The notes under the pieces: generated by a model
What the model saw: the letters and a program-made list of their open reading frames with translations, nothing else
Database searches by the model: none
What the model was told of the DNA's origin: nothing
Made by a program: the position numbers and the translations under genes
Shown: positions 14,601-23,389 of the stretch, in pieces
Numbering within the stretch: the stretch's first letter is position 1
Layout of the letters: the number at the start of each line of letters is the position of its first letter
NCBI GenBank assembly: GCA_018136815.1
Contig: CM030939.1
Location: forward strand, 1 to 64,000
DNA from: Isochrysis galbana
Taxonomy: Eukaryota; Haptophyta; Isochrysidales; Isochrysidaceae
DNA: 64,000 nt
Direction of reading: 5' to 3'

Positions 14601-16242
14601 CGCGTCGCAACAGATGCCGTGTCGCTCCGCGTAAACCGTCAGAAATCGGAGCGGAGCTGCCCCACTGCCATGAGCGACCGACGCCGCAAGCTCAAGCGAC
14701 GAGGCCGCCACAACGAGGCTCTCGCCCCGTGATCGCCCGCGATGCACACCCACGGACAGCGCCACCGAGTGCGCCGCATCCGTCCCCGCGTGGAGCGGCC
14801 CCCCGCCGCCGATGCCGGAGGGCACAAGACATCGTCCCAGCGACAAGGCGCCTCGCTGCGCCAATCGCGCGCGACTCTCGTCATCGAACGCAGACACATC
14901 GACGCGCCGCCAAGCCGTAAAGTACAGGCCGCTCCGGCCCCCAAGTTCAGAACCCGCAATAGCAGACGCGACGCGGCATTCGAACCCTCGCAAATACACC
15001 GCCGGTGTGCTCGGACGACGTGCACTCTGCATCCACACCGCGGAGCGACCGTCACCCTCGCCGGCGACAGCAGCCCACACACAGCCGACCGACCGAGTCA
15101 GCATGGCACAGCCCACGGCAACGGCAGCCGTGTCCGCCTGCTTTCCCTCGAGAGCATCTGCGTAAGCTGCAAACGCGCCGTCCAAGTCCGCCGGGTGCAC
15201 CTGCGTGCCCTCAAGCCGATGACGCCGGTGGAGACCCGCGACCGCGACGCCGGGCCGACGGAGCAGATGCGCGGACGATCGCAAGCGTCCTGTACGTCTT
15301 GCCGTACTCCAAACTCAACGACCGCATCCGATCGTACACTTCGGCCGCGCCATAGGCGTGCGAGCACATCGCGGATATCGGTGCGAGAGCCACTGCAGCG
15401 CCCGCCGCCGCGCAGCCGGGGCGCGCCGACCCGGCGCAGTGCACCGTGCGCGCCTCATCACGGCAAGCACTCGCCACCTCGAAGCGTCCGGACCGGCCGT
15501 CGACGCTGCACTCGATCAGCACGTGCTCGCCAGCGAGCGCAAGCGGTTGCAAGAAAAAGACGCGCTCCAAAAGCGTGCGCGGCACCCGCCCAACCTCGCT
15601 CGTAGACACCGCGCACTCTCGCGCAAGCTCCAAGAAGCCCGCCGCGGGGAACAGCACGCGCCCACCCACGACGTGGTCAAAGACCACCGCCAACAACGCC
15701 GCGTCCACGACGCGGCGGGACAGCACGCCCTCGCCGGAGCGCTCGTGCCGCGCGCACAATGGGTGCGGCGCCAGCCGCACCTCGAAACGACGCCTCTTGT
15801 GCGTGCGAAGCGGAGCTTGCTCGGTGTGTGCACGCGACGAGACGGCTGCCACCTCGCCGGCCGCGCCAACAAGCACGCTTGCGATAGTGCCACTATATCC
15901 AAAGGAACTCACACCGCCAGGCATCGTGCTCTCCATCCGTTCAGGCGGAGGGCTGCAAGACCCGTCCTGCAGTGACAAGACGGCCGGGCACGCGCCGTGC
16001 AGCACGTCTCGCACGTGAGCGTTCAACGTGCGCAGCTGGGCATTCCCACAAGCTCGAGCGCGGTGAAGCGATGCGATCAAATGCATCAGCCGCTCGGCCC
16101 GCAGCCGGCTCGCCGTGGCCGCCAATCGCCTTGACGCTACTGACGGGAAGTGCGCGAGCGCCGGTCCTTGCGTGAGGACGGACTCGCGAAGAGAGCGCAC
16201 TTCTATCGGTCACCCAGCGCGGTACCCGTGCCGTGCGCCTCC
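1..16242 (-). CDS. Giant modular type I polyketide synthase, partial, at least four fully reducing modules without AT
   Basis: The minus strand encodes repeated KS-DH-ER-KR-ACP modules of about 1,614 codons. KS carries DTACSAS and EAHGTGTALGDPIE. DH has HVVGGRVLFP (HxxxGxxxxP) and HPADLDGALQ. ER has the nucleotide-binding HAGTGGVGLA. KR has TGGSGG and a Ser/Tyr/Asn triad in SSIAALFGAGQSNYSAAN. ACP has the phosphopantetheine serine in GLDSLGAVEL. KS runs straight into DH with no acyltransferase, so malonyl loading must come in trans (inference from trans-AT PKS). Each complete module should add a saturated two-carbon unit. There is no start or stop codon in the window: transcription comes from the gap at 16243 and continues past position 1. 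The longest uninterrupted stretch is 8137-12276. Other stretches are broken by one-base differences between otherwise identical copies, mostly in homopolymers, so consensus error is likelier than decay. The product is unknown. Confidence 0.93.
2604..7444 (-). other. PKS module C (complete KS-DH-ER-KR-ACP)
   Basis: The module has the same order as B. The KS frame breaks near 7232 (AAA in other copies, AA here) and again near 6940, just after the active-site cysteine, where one C is missing. It also breaks near 3820 (AAA to AA in the KR region). Its ACP serine lies near 2810. The domains are otherwise the same as in module B. Confidence 0.88.
7445..12288 (-). other. PKS module B (complete KS-DH-ER-KR-ACP)
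   Basis: This is the best preserved copy: 12276-8137 reads without interruption from the KS through most of the KR. The KS cysteine motif lies near 11780 and the ER glycine-rich loop near 9090-9110. The frame breaks near 8218, where a run of four G in the other copies is three G here. After that the KR end and ACP continue in another frame. A length difference in a homopolymer is the simplest explanation. Confidence 0.9.
12289..16242 (-). other. PKS module A (5'-most, KS truncated by the gap)
   Basis: The module starts at the KS histidine motif (EAHGTGT region, about 16200-16242) because the first half of the KS lies in the gap. DH, linker, ER, KR and ACP follow. It has the most indels of all copies (for example around 12341, 12828, 12860, 13660, 13926, 13986, 14417, 14462, 15120, 15253 and 16090-16210), and the density rises towards the contig end. 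That pattern fits poor read support at a contig edge. Confidence 0.85.
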
Positions 16243-16342
16243 NNNNNNNNNNNNNNNNNNNNNNNNNNNNNNNNNNNNNNNNNNNNNNNNNNNNNNNNNN
16301 NNNNNNNNNNNNNNNNNNNNNNNNNNNNNNNNNNNNNNNNNN
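16243..16342. other. Assembly gap (100 N)
   Basis: Exactly 100 N, the usual placeholder for an unsized scaffold join. It interrupts the PKS array inside a KS domain, where tandem near-identical copies would defeat assembly. The number of missing modules is unknown. Confidence 1.
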
Positions 16343-16669
16343 CTTCCGCCCCGGTTTTCCCGCTTGTCTCGAAACCGGTTTCACCGCATTACGACCAAGC
16401 TTAGTGGGGAAACTCCTCGTCCAGTTTCGTTACCGCTAAAATCTCGTTCATCTCGTCGGGCCATCAAGGCCATCTCGTTCATCTCGTCGGGCCATCAAAA
16501 GGCCATCGTTCACCCCCCAGGCCATTCTTCCCCAACTGTTTAACCCATAGCGCTGTCGAGTCGAGCGGAGCCGGAGGGCTCTGAGCCACTCCGTCGCGAG
16601 CAGCACCGGCGGCTAGCGCGGCGCTTTGGCCCTCCTCCCACCGGGAGTCGGGTGAATGAAATTCTGGAC
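16343..16669. other. Short unclassified stretch between the gap and the retrotransposon
   Basis: There is no gene I can support. It contains an imperfect two-copy tandem repeat of about 33 bases at 16443-16500. It does not continue the PKS, so the sequence missing in the gap must hold the array boundary, or the join is arbitrary. Confidence 0.6.
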
Positions 16670-17862
16670 TGGGTCGGGCAACCCCATTTGGGTGTCTGGA
16701 CGGGGAACGAACGGCGAACGAAGGGCTGTGGGGCGGCGAGGCGCTCCTAGCGGCCCTAGTGTGATGGGTTGTAAGAGATTGTTAGACCTACAAAGAACTC
16801 TTCCCTCAGGGAGGGAGCCTAGGCTGCTTGAGTGCAGCGACGCAGCGAACAACGACGGACAACGAGCTGAGAACAACAGGATACACCGACTCACGAACAC
16901 ACCGGAATCATTCACCCAAACAAGCAAATTATCAAGCAACCGCGACCCCAAATCACCGATAACTCAAACACGTCGCGAGAGACGGAGAGAGAGAGCGAGA
17001 GAGAGAGAGACTCCGCAGCGACGGCCGGAGCGTGTCTCCGTTGTAACTTCCCACGTAGCGGAGAGTCCGAAGGGGAGCGTCTGTCGCGCGACCACGGCGA
17101 TCACTTTGGATACAGATCGCAACGAGATATCTTCACGACGAAATCTTGCCGTTGAGCGTGAACCTTCTAGACGCTTCTAACGAACAACCCTGAGTAGCAA
17201 CCAAGGGGAAGAAACACCAAAGGGGCCAAGGCTTGCATGTAACTTGCATCAAGGGGAAAGATTCCCTCACCTAGGAAGCGAACCTACACCGGTCTCCAAG
17301 GGGAGATGGCAAATTAAACCTCAAATCTCGAGCGGCTAGAGCAACCGACTCGCTCGCCAAAACCTTGACCGAGAAGAAAGAAGCAAGGACCTACAAGCCA
17401 AGGGTAGCGGACCTAGGGAATGTGAGAGGAAATTTCCGAACGCCAACGCCAAACGCCGAACGCGGGCAACGAAACCCTAACCAGGCCAAGCAGAACCTAC
17501 GAAGAACAGGCCTGGACGACAACGAAAGTGAGCAGGTCCCAAGAAAGAACCGGAACCCAACAAGAAACAACAAGCCTTGCAAGAAGCTAAACAAGCCTTC
17601 ACAAGGTAACTGAGAGCCTGAGACAAGCGCGCAGCGAGTGACAGGCGACCTGGCTCCTTTGGGTCAAGATTACCCGAAAGGAGGAAACCTGGAATCTAGA
17701 CCTGACAAACAGGCTAGAAGGAACGAAACGAGAACTCGAATTCTAGATCGCTAGGGACGAACCCTACCAACCTAGATGTACCTGAGCTTCACCGTGTGGC
17801 CGCACGGCGAAGGACCTGGAAACAAGAGCCTGGAAATCGCATCATCTAGGATGAATGCGACA
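16670..17862 (-). repeat. 3' LTR of the chromovirus
   Basis: About 1,193 bases, matching 24933-26134 almost base for base; differences include a short insertion near 25736 in the partner copy. On the + strand it begins with TGGGTCGGGC and ends with GAATGCGACA. The element-strand ends are therefore TGTCGCATTC and a terminal CA. It includes a short GA-rich run near 16985. Confidence 0.93.
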
Positions 17863-18238
17863 CCCCCGACTAAGATCGAGACGTCTCCCGATGTCGAGCG
17901 GTGAACCTGGAAACAGAGACCTGGAACCTGGAACCTGAGCTGACCAGAGGTCAGAATCGGAACAAGAAGCAACGGAACATAGCGAGCGAAACGTGGAGAC
18001 AAGAACACCCTTTGGATCCAAAGCGAGCACGAAATCGGCGGCTTAACGCGGCGGCCTCTTTCGTACGCACTGCCCCACCCACTTCTCCCTTTTACAGGAG
18101 CTTTGCTCGGGTGTTGCGCCGGGTGTAGAGCGCAGGCAGCACGCGTTCAGCACCTCCATGATTCGCTCTTGAACTCGGAGCCCTAGCCGAGGCGTGGGGC
18201 TAGCCTAGAGGGACGGGTCCCTTACCCAAGACATGGGA

Positions 18239-18508
18239 TCAACGAGAATGGAGCCTGGATCGAGTGCGCGAAGACGGCGCATCGAGAACGGGAGGAAGAG
18301 GAGTATCCCTGGCCGACGAAGAAGTTGCTTCCGGGGACTCAACATCTTCTGGACAAGTCTCTTCGACGGAGCGATCATAATCATCAAGCAAATCAGAACA
18401 ACGACGGAGCAACTCGGAACGAGGCTCCCAGGTGGCTTCTCGAATAGAATAGCCACGCCACTTCACGAGGTACTCGATAGAATCGCCATGGCTACGACGA
18501 TCGAGCAA
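18239..18508 (-). CDS. Chromodomain at the end of the chromovirus pol
   Basis: The sequence shows the chromodomain signature: an aromatic cage region with EYLVKWRGYS followed by ATWEP, then a helical tail (SDLLDDYD). In chromoviruses this C-terminal domain recognises modified histones and steers integration into particular chromatin (family knowledge). It lies just downstream of the integrase GPY/F-type region and upstream of the 3' LTR, the expected place. It is a piece of the polyprotein rather than an independent gene. A serine/arginine-rich tail ends it at a stop. Confidence 0.9.
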   Translation of the reverse strand: MLDRRSHGDSIEYLVKWRGYSIREATWEPRSELLRRCSDLLDDYDRSVEETCPEDVESPEATSSSARDTPLPPVLDAPSSRTRSRLHSR

Positions 18509-18599
18509 CTTTCAACGATGTACTCGTCGTCAGCCAGCGGCTCTTCATCAACGAAAGTATGATACGGCCGGAGGTTCGAGATATGCACCTCCTCCTTGA

Positions 18600-19520
18600 C
18601 TAACCGGTTCTCCAATCACGGAGTCGGTACCTAGTGTCGGACAGAGCCTCTACGACGCGGTAGGGACCCGAGTAGATGAATTGCAACTTGTTGGCATGGC
18701 CTGGTAATCGCATGCAGACGCGATCCCCAGGTTCGAAACGAGCTGGTCTTTGAGACTTGATGGTAGCGTCACGGACTGACTCAGCCTGAGCGGCTAGGGT
18801 AGCCTCGAGAGCGCTGGACCAAGAGAGGCGGAGGCTCGCATTGAGCCTGGATGCGTACGAGCGAACGTCGGCGGACGCCGCCTCGAGAGCAGTTGGCGAA
18901 ACAGACTTCGGATCAGAGAGTTGAGCGGGCAGACGCAGCTCACGCCCAAAGATCAAAGACGCTGGAGACCGGGAGGTAACACGACCGGAAGAAGCCCTCA
19001 ACGAGAGGAGTAGGAACGGCAAATGGTCGACCCAATGCGCCACCCTCGTTCGAGGCGCGCATCAAACGAATGAGCGTTTGCTGAGCGCGTTCGACGAAGC
19101 CTACACCTCATGTCGTACGGCTCTGTACTCGACAAATCAGTCCCGGTGAGCTCCAGAATACGCGAAACAAGAACCGAACAAAGATTCGAACCGGCGTCGG
19201 TTCGAAGCTGCCTAGGGACTCCATAACGCGTCACAATCAAGCGGATGAACATGTCCAAGGCCACCTCCGACGAGGATCCCCATTCGACGGCTCAGCCTCA
19301 ATCCATCGAGTGAGCGAGTCGATGAAGACGACCAGCTTGTCGTAACCCGAGACTCCAGGCACGAAGTTGTGAGTGGGAGCCAGCGAGAGCACGTCGCAGT
19401 AGACCACATCAAAGGGGTAGGTACCCACGGAGAGACCGGAGGGCGACGCTAGAGCCCTAGGTAGCGGCTTGGCGAGGGTGCACTCGTGGCATTCCGGACG
19501 TAGGACGCAACGTCGGAAGA
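18600..19520 (-). CDS. Integrase catalytic core and C-terminal part of the chromovirus
   Basis: The reading begins near 19510 and shows the core aspartates in VVYCDVLS and LRTDAGSN, the spacing typical of retroviral-type integrases. Further on is the C-terminal GPY/F-like module (RFEPGDRVCMRLPG, then YSGPYRVVEA). The frame changes near 19430, 19250 and 19050, so no single uninterrupted frame spans the core. The third catalytic residue (Glu) falls in the broken part and I could not place it. Related, less broken integrase sequence occurs at 45203-46070. Broken frames may mean a dead copy or consensus indels. Confidence 0.85.
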
Positions 19521-20627
19521 CATGCCAGGCCAGTATACCCGAGTACGAAGAAGACCGGACATACGAGAAACTCCAAGGTGACCGGAGCGATCGTGGTAGG
19601 CAAAGAGGTAGCGAGACCGCAACGAGGGCGGAACATAGAGCACTAGCGAGTCCGGGTCGGTGGAGTCAAGGACGGTGCGATAGTAGACGAGCCCATCGTG
19701 AACGACGAAACGGCGAAACATCTTGGATTGCTGAGCGGGAACGGGAGCGACAGAACTGGAACACGAATCATCTTCGGCAATGGGGCCTGAGGCGGCGGCC
19801 GGCGGAGGCGACCCTTGGCCTGATGGCTCGTGATTGACCGTCTCTCCTGAGCCTAGGAGTGGCTCTACGAACGGATCTTCCGCCAGGGCCGCTCTCATCT
19901 CTTCGGAAGTCGGCGTACCCGGAGCCAAATAACTGGACTGGATGGCGGGCCCGGAATCGGAGGCTCGACGACGAGATCGGTCCAAAGCTTGAAGCCCTCG
20001 CGCCGTAGCTACGGAGCGCGTGATGGCAGCCACCGGATGAGACCGTTCATGCTCGGCTAGAGACTCTGAGCCAGGCTCACGTACCGCTAACGACGCTGGG
20101 CCGGCGAGTGGTTCGTCTTCGTGTTCCGGCTCCAGGGATGCTAGCCGGGACAGCCCGTCAGCATCCTGATGAACAGCTCCTGGTTTATGTTCGACATCGA
20201 ACCGGTACTCAGCCAACTTGAGAGCCCACCGAGTCAGCCGAGAGGCTGGCCCACCGGCTACTTGATCCTTCATGGTATGCAGCCATCGCAGCGCGGAGTG
20301 GTCGACGACTAACTTGAACCGACGCCCCCAAAGGTAGGGTCGCCAATTTCGGATTGATTCCAGGGCAGCCAAGAGCTCAATCTCGGTCACCGTCCAATGG
20401 CGTTCGGCCGAGGTGAGACTGCGAGCGTAGTACCCAACGACTCGTTCACGGTTATCGTCTCCTAGCTGCGAGAGGATGCCGGCGATACCCAACTTGCTAG
20501 CCCCATCGGTCTTGACGATGAAGGGCCGATCATCCCTGGGTGGAGTCAAGACGGGCTCCGAAGTGATCGCTGTCTTGAGCTCTTGGATAGCTCGGCGACA
20601 CTCCTCGGACTGGGACTCCTTTGCCAC
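19449..20627 (-). CDS. RNase H and integrase zinc-binding region of the chromovirus
   Basis: The first half is Ty3-type RNase H: PFIVKTDGASKLGIAGILSQ, then TVTEIELLAALESI and DHSALRWLH, ending in the spacer motif DADGLSRL. A long low-complexity acidic linker follows. Then comes the start of integrase, with the histidine pair of the HHCC zinc finger in YHDRSGHLG and the conserved RTRVYWPGM. The cysteine pair that should follow (seen as RECHECTLGK in the copy at 45.7 kb) is replaced by a shifted frame near 19490. The region degrades the RNA of the RNA-DNA hybrid and prepares cDNA integration. Confidence 0.88.
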   Translation of the reverse strand: MAKESQSEECRRAIQELKTAITSEPVLTPPRDDRPFIVKTDGASKLGIAGILSQLGDDNRERVVGYYARSLTSAERHWTVTEIELLAALESIRNWRPYLWGRRFKLVVDHSALRWLHTMKDQVAGGPASRLTRWALKLAEYRFDVEHKPGAVHQDADGLSRLASLEPEHEDEPLAGPASLAVREPGSESLAEHERSHPVAAITRSVATARGLQALDRSRRRASDSGPAIQSSYLAPGTPTSEEMRAALAEDPFVEPLLGSGETVNHEPSGQGSPPPAAASGPIAEDDSCSSSVAPVPAQQSKMFRRFVVHDGLVYYRTVLDSTDPDSLVLYVPPSLRSRYLFAYHDRSGHLGVSRMSGLLRTRVYWPGMSSDVASYVRNATSAPSPSRYLGL

Positions 20628-21847
20628 GTCGCAGCCCTTCCGCGTGAGGCAGTGAGAGGAGCAGCCTTAGCGGCGAATTGGCGAATGAATCGACGATAGT
20701 AGGAGCAAAGGCCGAGGAAAGATCGAACCGCTTCCAAGGAGTTGATGGATGACGGGTCGATGTCGGCGACAGCTGCGACCTTCTTCGGGTCCATCTTGAG
20801 ACCTTCCCTCGAGACAACGTGACCGAGGTACTCCGTAGAGGTGGCAAAGAAGACACACTTGGACATCTTGCAGGTCAGGCCGGCCCACTCTAGCCGCTCG
20901 AGAACTAGGTCTAGCCGGTGAAGCATTTGCTCGAACGAAGCCTGTGCCCTGGCCTCTTCGGAAGGACCCACGCCCGTTGACCAGATGCCCACATCATCGA
21001 GGTAAGGCATGCAGATCTCCCACGCTAGCGCACCGAGAACGATGTCCATCAAGCGGCACATGTAGGAGGGACCTGATTGGATGCCGAACGGTAGAAAGTT
21101 GAACTCGTATTTGCCGCGGTGGGTAGTGAAAGCGGTGATATGTTTGTGCGATTCTTTGATCGGGATGCCCCAAAAACCAGAGGCTAAATCGAGAGTACAT
21201 AAAAAGAGAGAACTGAGCGGCCCTTGGCCGGACGCTAGCCTATCAATAGCCTCTACAATGAGGGGTAGAGGGCTATCCTCGACGCGTAGCTTGGCGTTCG
21301 TGTCGCGGTAGTCCACGCAGAATCGAACGGAGCCATCTTTCTTGCTGACCAGGACTACTCGGGAAGCCCAAGCCGAATTTGACTTGCGAATAATGCCGGC
21401 GGCTTCCATCTTGGCTACCTCCTCTTCTATGATGAGCTCGCCTGCGCGGCCCACTCTAGACGGAGCATGCCGGTGAGGAACAGCGCCGGGGTTGAGTGGC
21501 AACTCCACCTCGAGAACGTGCGTATGGTTTGGAGCCCCCGGGTGCAACGCGAAAGCTTTGATGCGCCGGGCCAAGAGTTGGCGTACTTCTTCTCGTTGAT
21601 CGTCGGAAAGAAGCCGGTCTGGATCGATGGTGGCTGAGTCGAGTAGAGATCGTTGCTCCTCGCTCAGCGCGGTGACAGGGTCACCATCCCCCTCGCTTCC
21701 AGTCGGAGTCCAGCCCCGGTGCAACTTGAAACGCACCTGGAGCGAAGCTATCGGATGCAGAGACGGCAGGGTCAGCGCATCGACTCCGGTGTGGACGATC
21801 GTCACCGCGATGCGATGATCGTCCGTGGGCGTGACCACCGTGGGCAT
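20546..21847 (-). CDS. Reverse transcriptase of the chromovirus
   Basis: The sequence reads continuously through a Ty3/gypsy RT: SAWASRVVLVSKKDGSVRFC with VDYRDTNAK, then LDLASGFWGIPI, the FNFLPFGIQSGPSYM block, and the polymerase active site YLDDVGIW (YxDD). The thumb/connection region ends in FLGLCSYYRRFI. These are consecutive RT motifs 1-7 in order, so the polymerase is intact at the level of motifs. It overlaps the RNase H reading at 20546-20627 because the frame changes there. It copies element RNA into cDNA. Confidence 0.95.
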   Translation of the reverse strand: MPTVVTPTDDHRIAVTIVHTGVDALTLPSLHPIASLQVRFKLHRGWTPTGSEGDGDPVTALSEEQRSLLDSATIDPDRLLSDDQREEVRQLLARRIKAFALHPGAPNHTHVLEVELPLNPGAVPHRHAPSRVGRAGELIIEEEVAKMEAAGIIRKSNSAWASRVVLVSKKDGSVRFCVDYRDTNAKLRVEDSPLPLIVEAIDRLASGQGPLSSLFLCTLDLASGFWGIPIKESHKHITAFTTHRGKYEFNFLPFGIQSGPSYMCRLMDIVLGALAWEICMPYLDDVGIWSTGVGPSEEARAQASFEQMLHRLDLVLERLEWAGLTCKMSKCVFFATSTEYLGHVVSREGLKMDPKKVAAVADIDPSSINSLEAVRSFLGLCSYYRRFIRQFAAKAAPLTASRGRAATWQRSPSPRSVAELSKSSRQRSLRSPS

Positions 21848-23389
21848 TACGAGAGGGACGAATCGAGAGCCTCGCGATTTGGTAGGCGGTCGACCAGCAT
21901 CGCGCAGTCCGAATGATCTCGGAGAGCTAGCGGAACCCTGACCCAGATGGTTGCGCGGTGGAAGGCAGGAATCGTCACCGCTTGCTCCGTGTAGAGAAGA
22001 TATTCGGACGAGGTAGACGCCGGAGCTTTGGCCGCAAACTCGTCGGCAGACTCAAAGAGAGGTGTATAGAGTGGCTGTCTAGCATCAGCAGCAGCCTCAC
22101 CCTCCGATCCGGCCGGGATCTCTCGTGTTGCCGTCGACCTCTCCAGAAAGTCGACAGTCAGCGGCTGACCGGGTGACATCGAGATAGCTCCGACGAAGCC
22201 GGCGTCCGCGACTGGGGGCGGCGCCGTGGAAACTCTGACTACACATTCGGAAAGGACTCTTGAAGAGTCTTCTGAATCGCCAGAGGCCGGACGGAGGCGG
22301 AGGCTTCCTTCCGAGCTCGCGGCGTCGAGAGAAATGGTAGCGGAGTGGGCGGCCAAAAAATCGTTCCCGAGCAGAAGCATCGGGTTTCCTTCGATGACCG
22401 CGAACGAATGACGGAAGAGGCGACCGGACAAGGAGAAGACGAGGCTAGCCCGGCCCCTAGTGATGAGAGGAAGGCCGTCCGGCCCATGTAGGTTGGGGAC
22501 GGTAGCGTCCGATACGCGTTCGACGCAGGCGTCTTCAGGTAGTCGATCGAGAAGAGCAGTGGTGATTTACTGACGGGCCCGCTCCAGTGTCAGCCAGGGT
22601 GCTGTTCACCGTGAGGGCAACGTCCGGGAGAACGAACCCTTGAGCTGCGCGGTCGCCATCGGCACGGCAGACCACGAGATCGCGGACATAGAGGCAGTGA
22701 CGAGGGTAGAGCGGCGGCGGAGTGTCCGCGATAGATTCCACCGGAAGTGAGGTTCCGGCTCCGGGTGACAGGGTGGTTGGATTGGAGGCTAGCCTGGACG
22801 GAGAAGATTCATCGACGTGGGGCACTCGCTCGATAGCGGCGGCCACCGTCTGCGGCACGAATGGTATCGAGGAGCGTGGGGATGCCTTTGCTGAACTAGA
22901 GGGGTTAGGCACGCCATCATAGCCTAGCCCTCGACGGTCCGTCGGATGCCGAGGTTGATCCATTTGGCGTGACCATTCCTTCTCCAGGGACTTCTGCAAG
23001 TCTGTCTTCGGAAGCTTCGACAACTCGGAAAATCCGGCCGCACTGAGGCCCCTAGCGGTAGCCCCATCGCAATACAGTGCCCGTGGAGTATCCTCTCCTT
23101 CGGCGGCGTCGGAGGGCTTGGTCTCGAGGGTCTGCATGCTCCGGTGTTCTGGCATCTCGGGCGTGTCATCTTCTCCCGAGTCGGGCCCGACATCCCAGGT
23201 TTCGAGTGGCCTTTCGGCTACGAACGAATTGGTCAGTTCGGCCACTCCCTCGTCGCCAGCCGTGAAGGAGGCCGCTCGGAGATAGTGCATTGATGCCTTG
23301 AGAGCCCAGTCGAGACAAGATGGGAGGTTCCGACGGCTCCGCAGCTGCCGCTTGCTCAGCGATTTCTTGGGCGATGGAAGGCGTGACAT
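21847..23389 (-). CDS. Linker and retroviral-type aspartic protease of the chromovirus
   Basis: The first half is an acidic, proline/serine-rich linker of unknown role. The protease follows: TVNSTLADTGAGPSV, with the catalytic DTG triad near 22590, and further on LLLGNDFLAAH, the usual second hydrophobic motif. The frame changes between the two halves near 22535, where the related copy at 38.5-38.75 kb reads straight through as GPSVVTT. The extra break in this copy is therefore probably a one-base indel. The protease would cut the polyprotein into working units. The stretch after it leads into RT. Confidence 0.85.

Larger units (their letters stand above)
461..16242 (-). repeat. Tandem array of near-identical PKS modules, period about 4.84 kb
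   Basis: The anchor ending at 590 recurs at 5421, 10263 and 15104, giving spacings of 4831, 4842 and 4841 bases. 4842 is 1,614 codons, so the ideal unit keeps frame. Copies differ by scattered one-base indels and few substitutions over thousands of bases, including at synonymous sites. This points to very recent duplication or gene conversion. Homology to the other copies stops at about 461 on the left and at the assembly gap on the right. Confidence 0.95.

Noticed and set aside
1-16242. Many arginine/alanine/proline-rich open frames on the + strand of the PKS
   Set aside because: They are shadows of GC-rich coding on the minus strand and show no motifs. They recur in each copy only because the DNA repeats.
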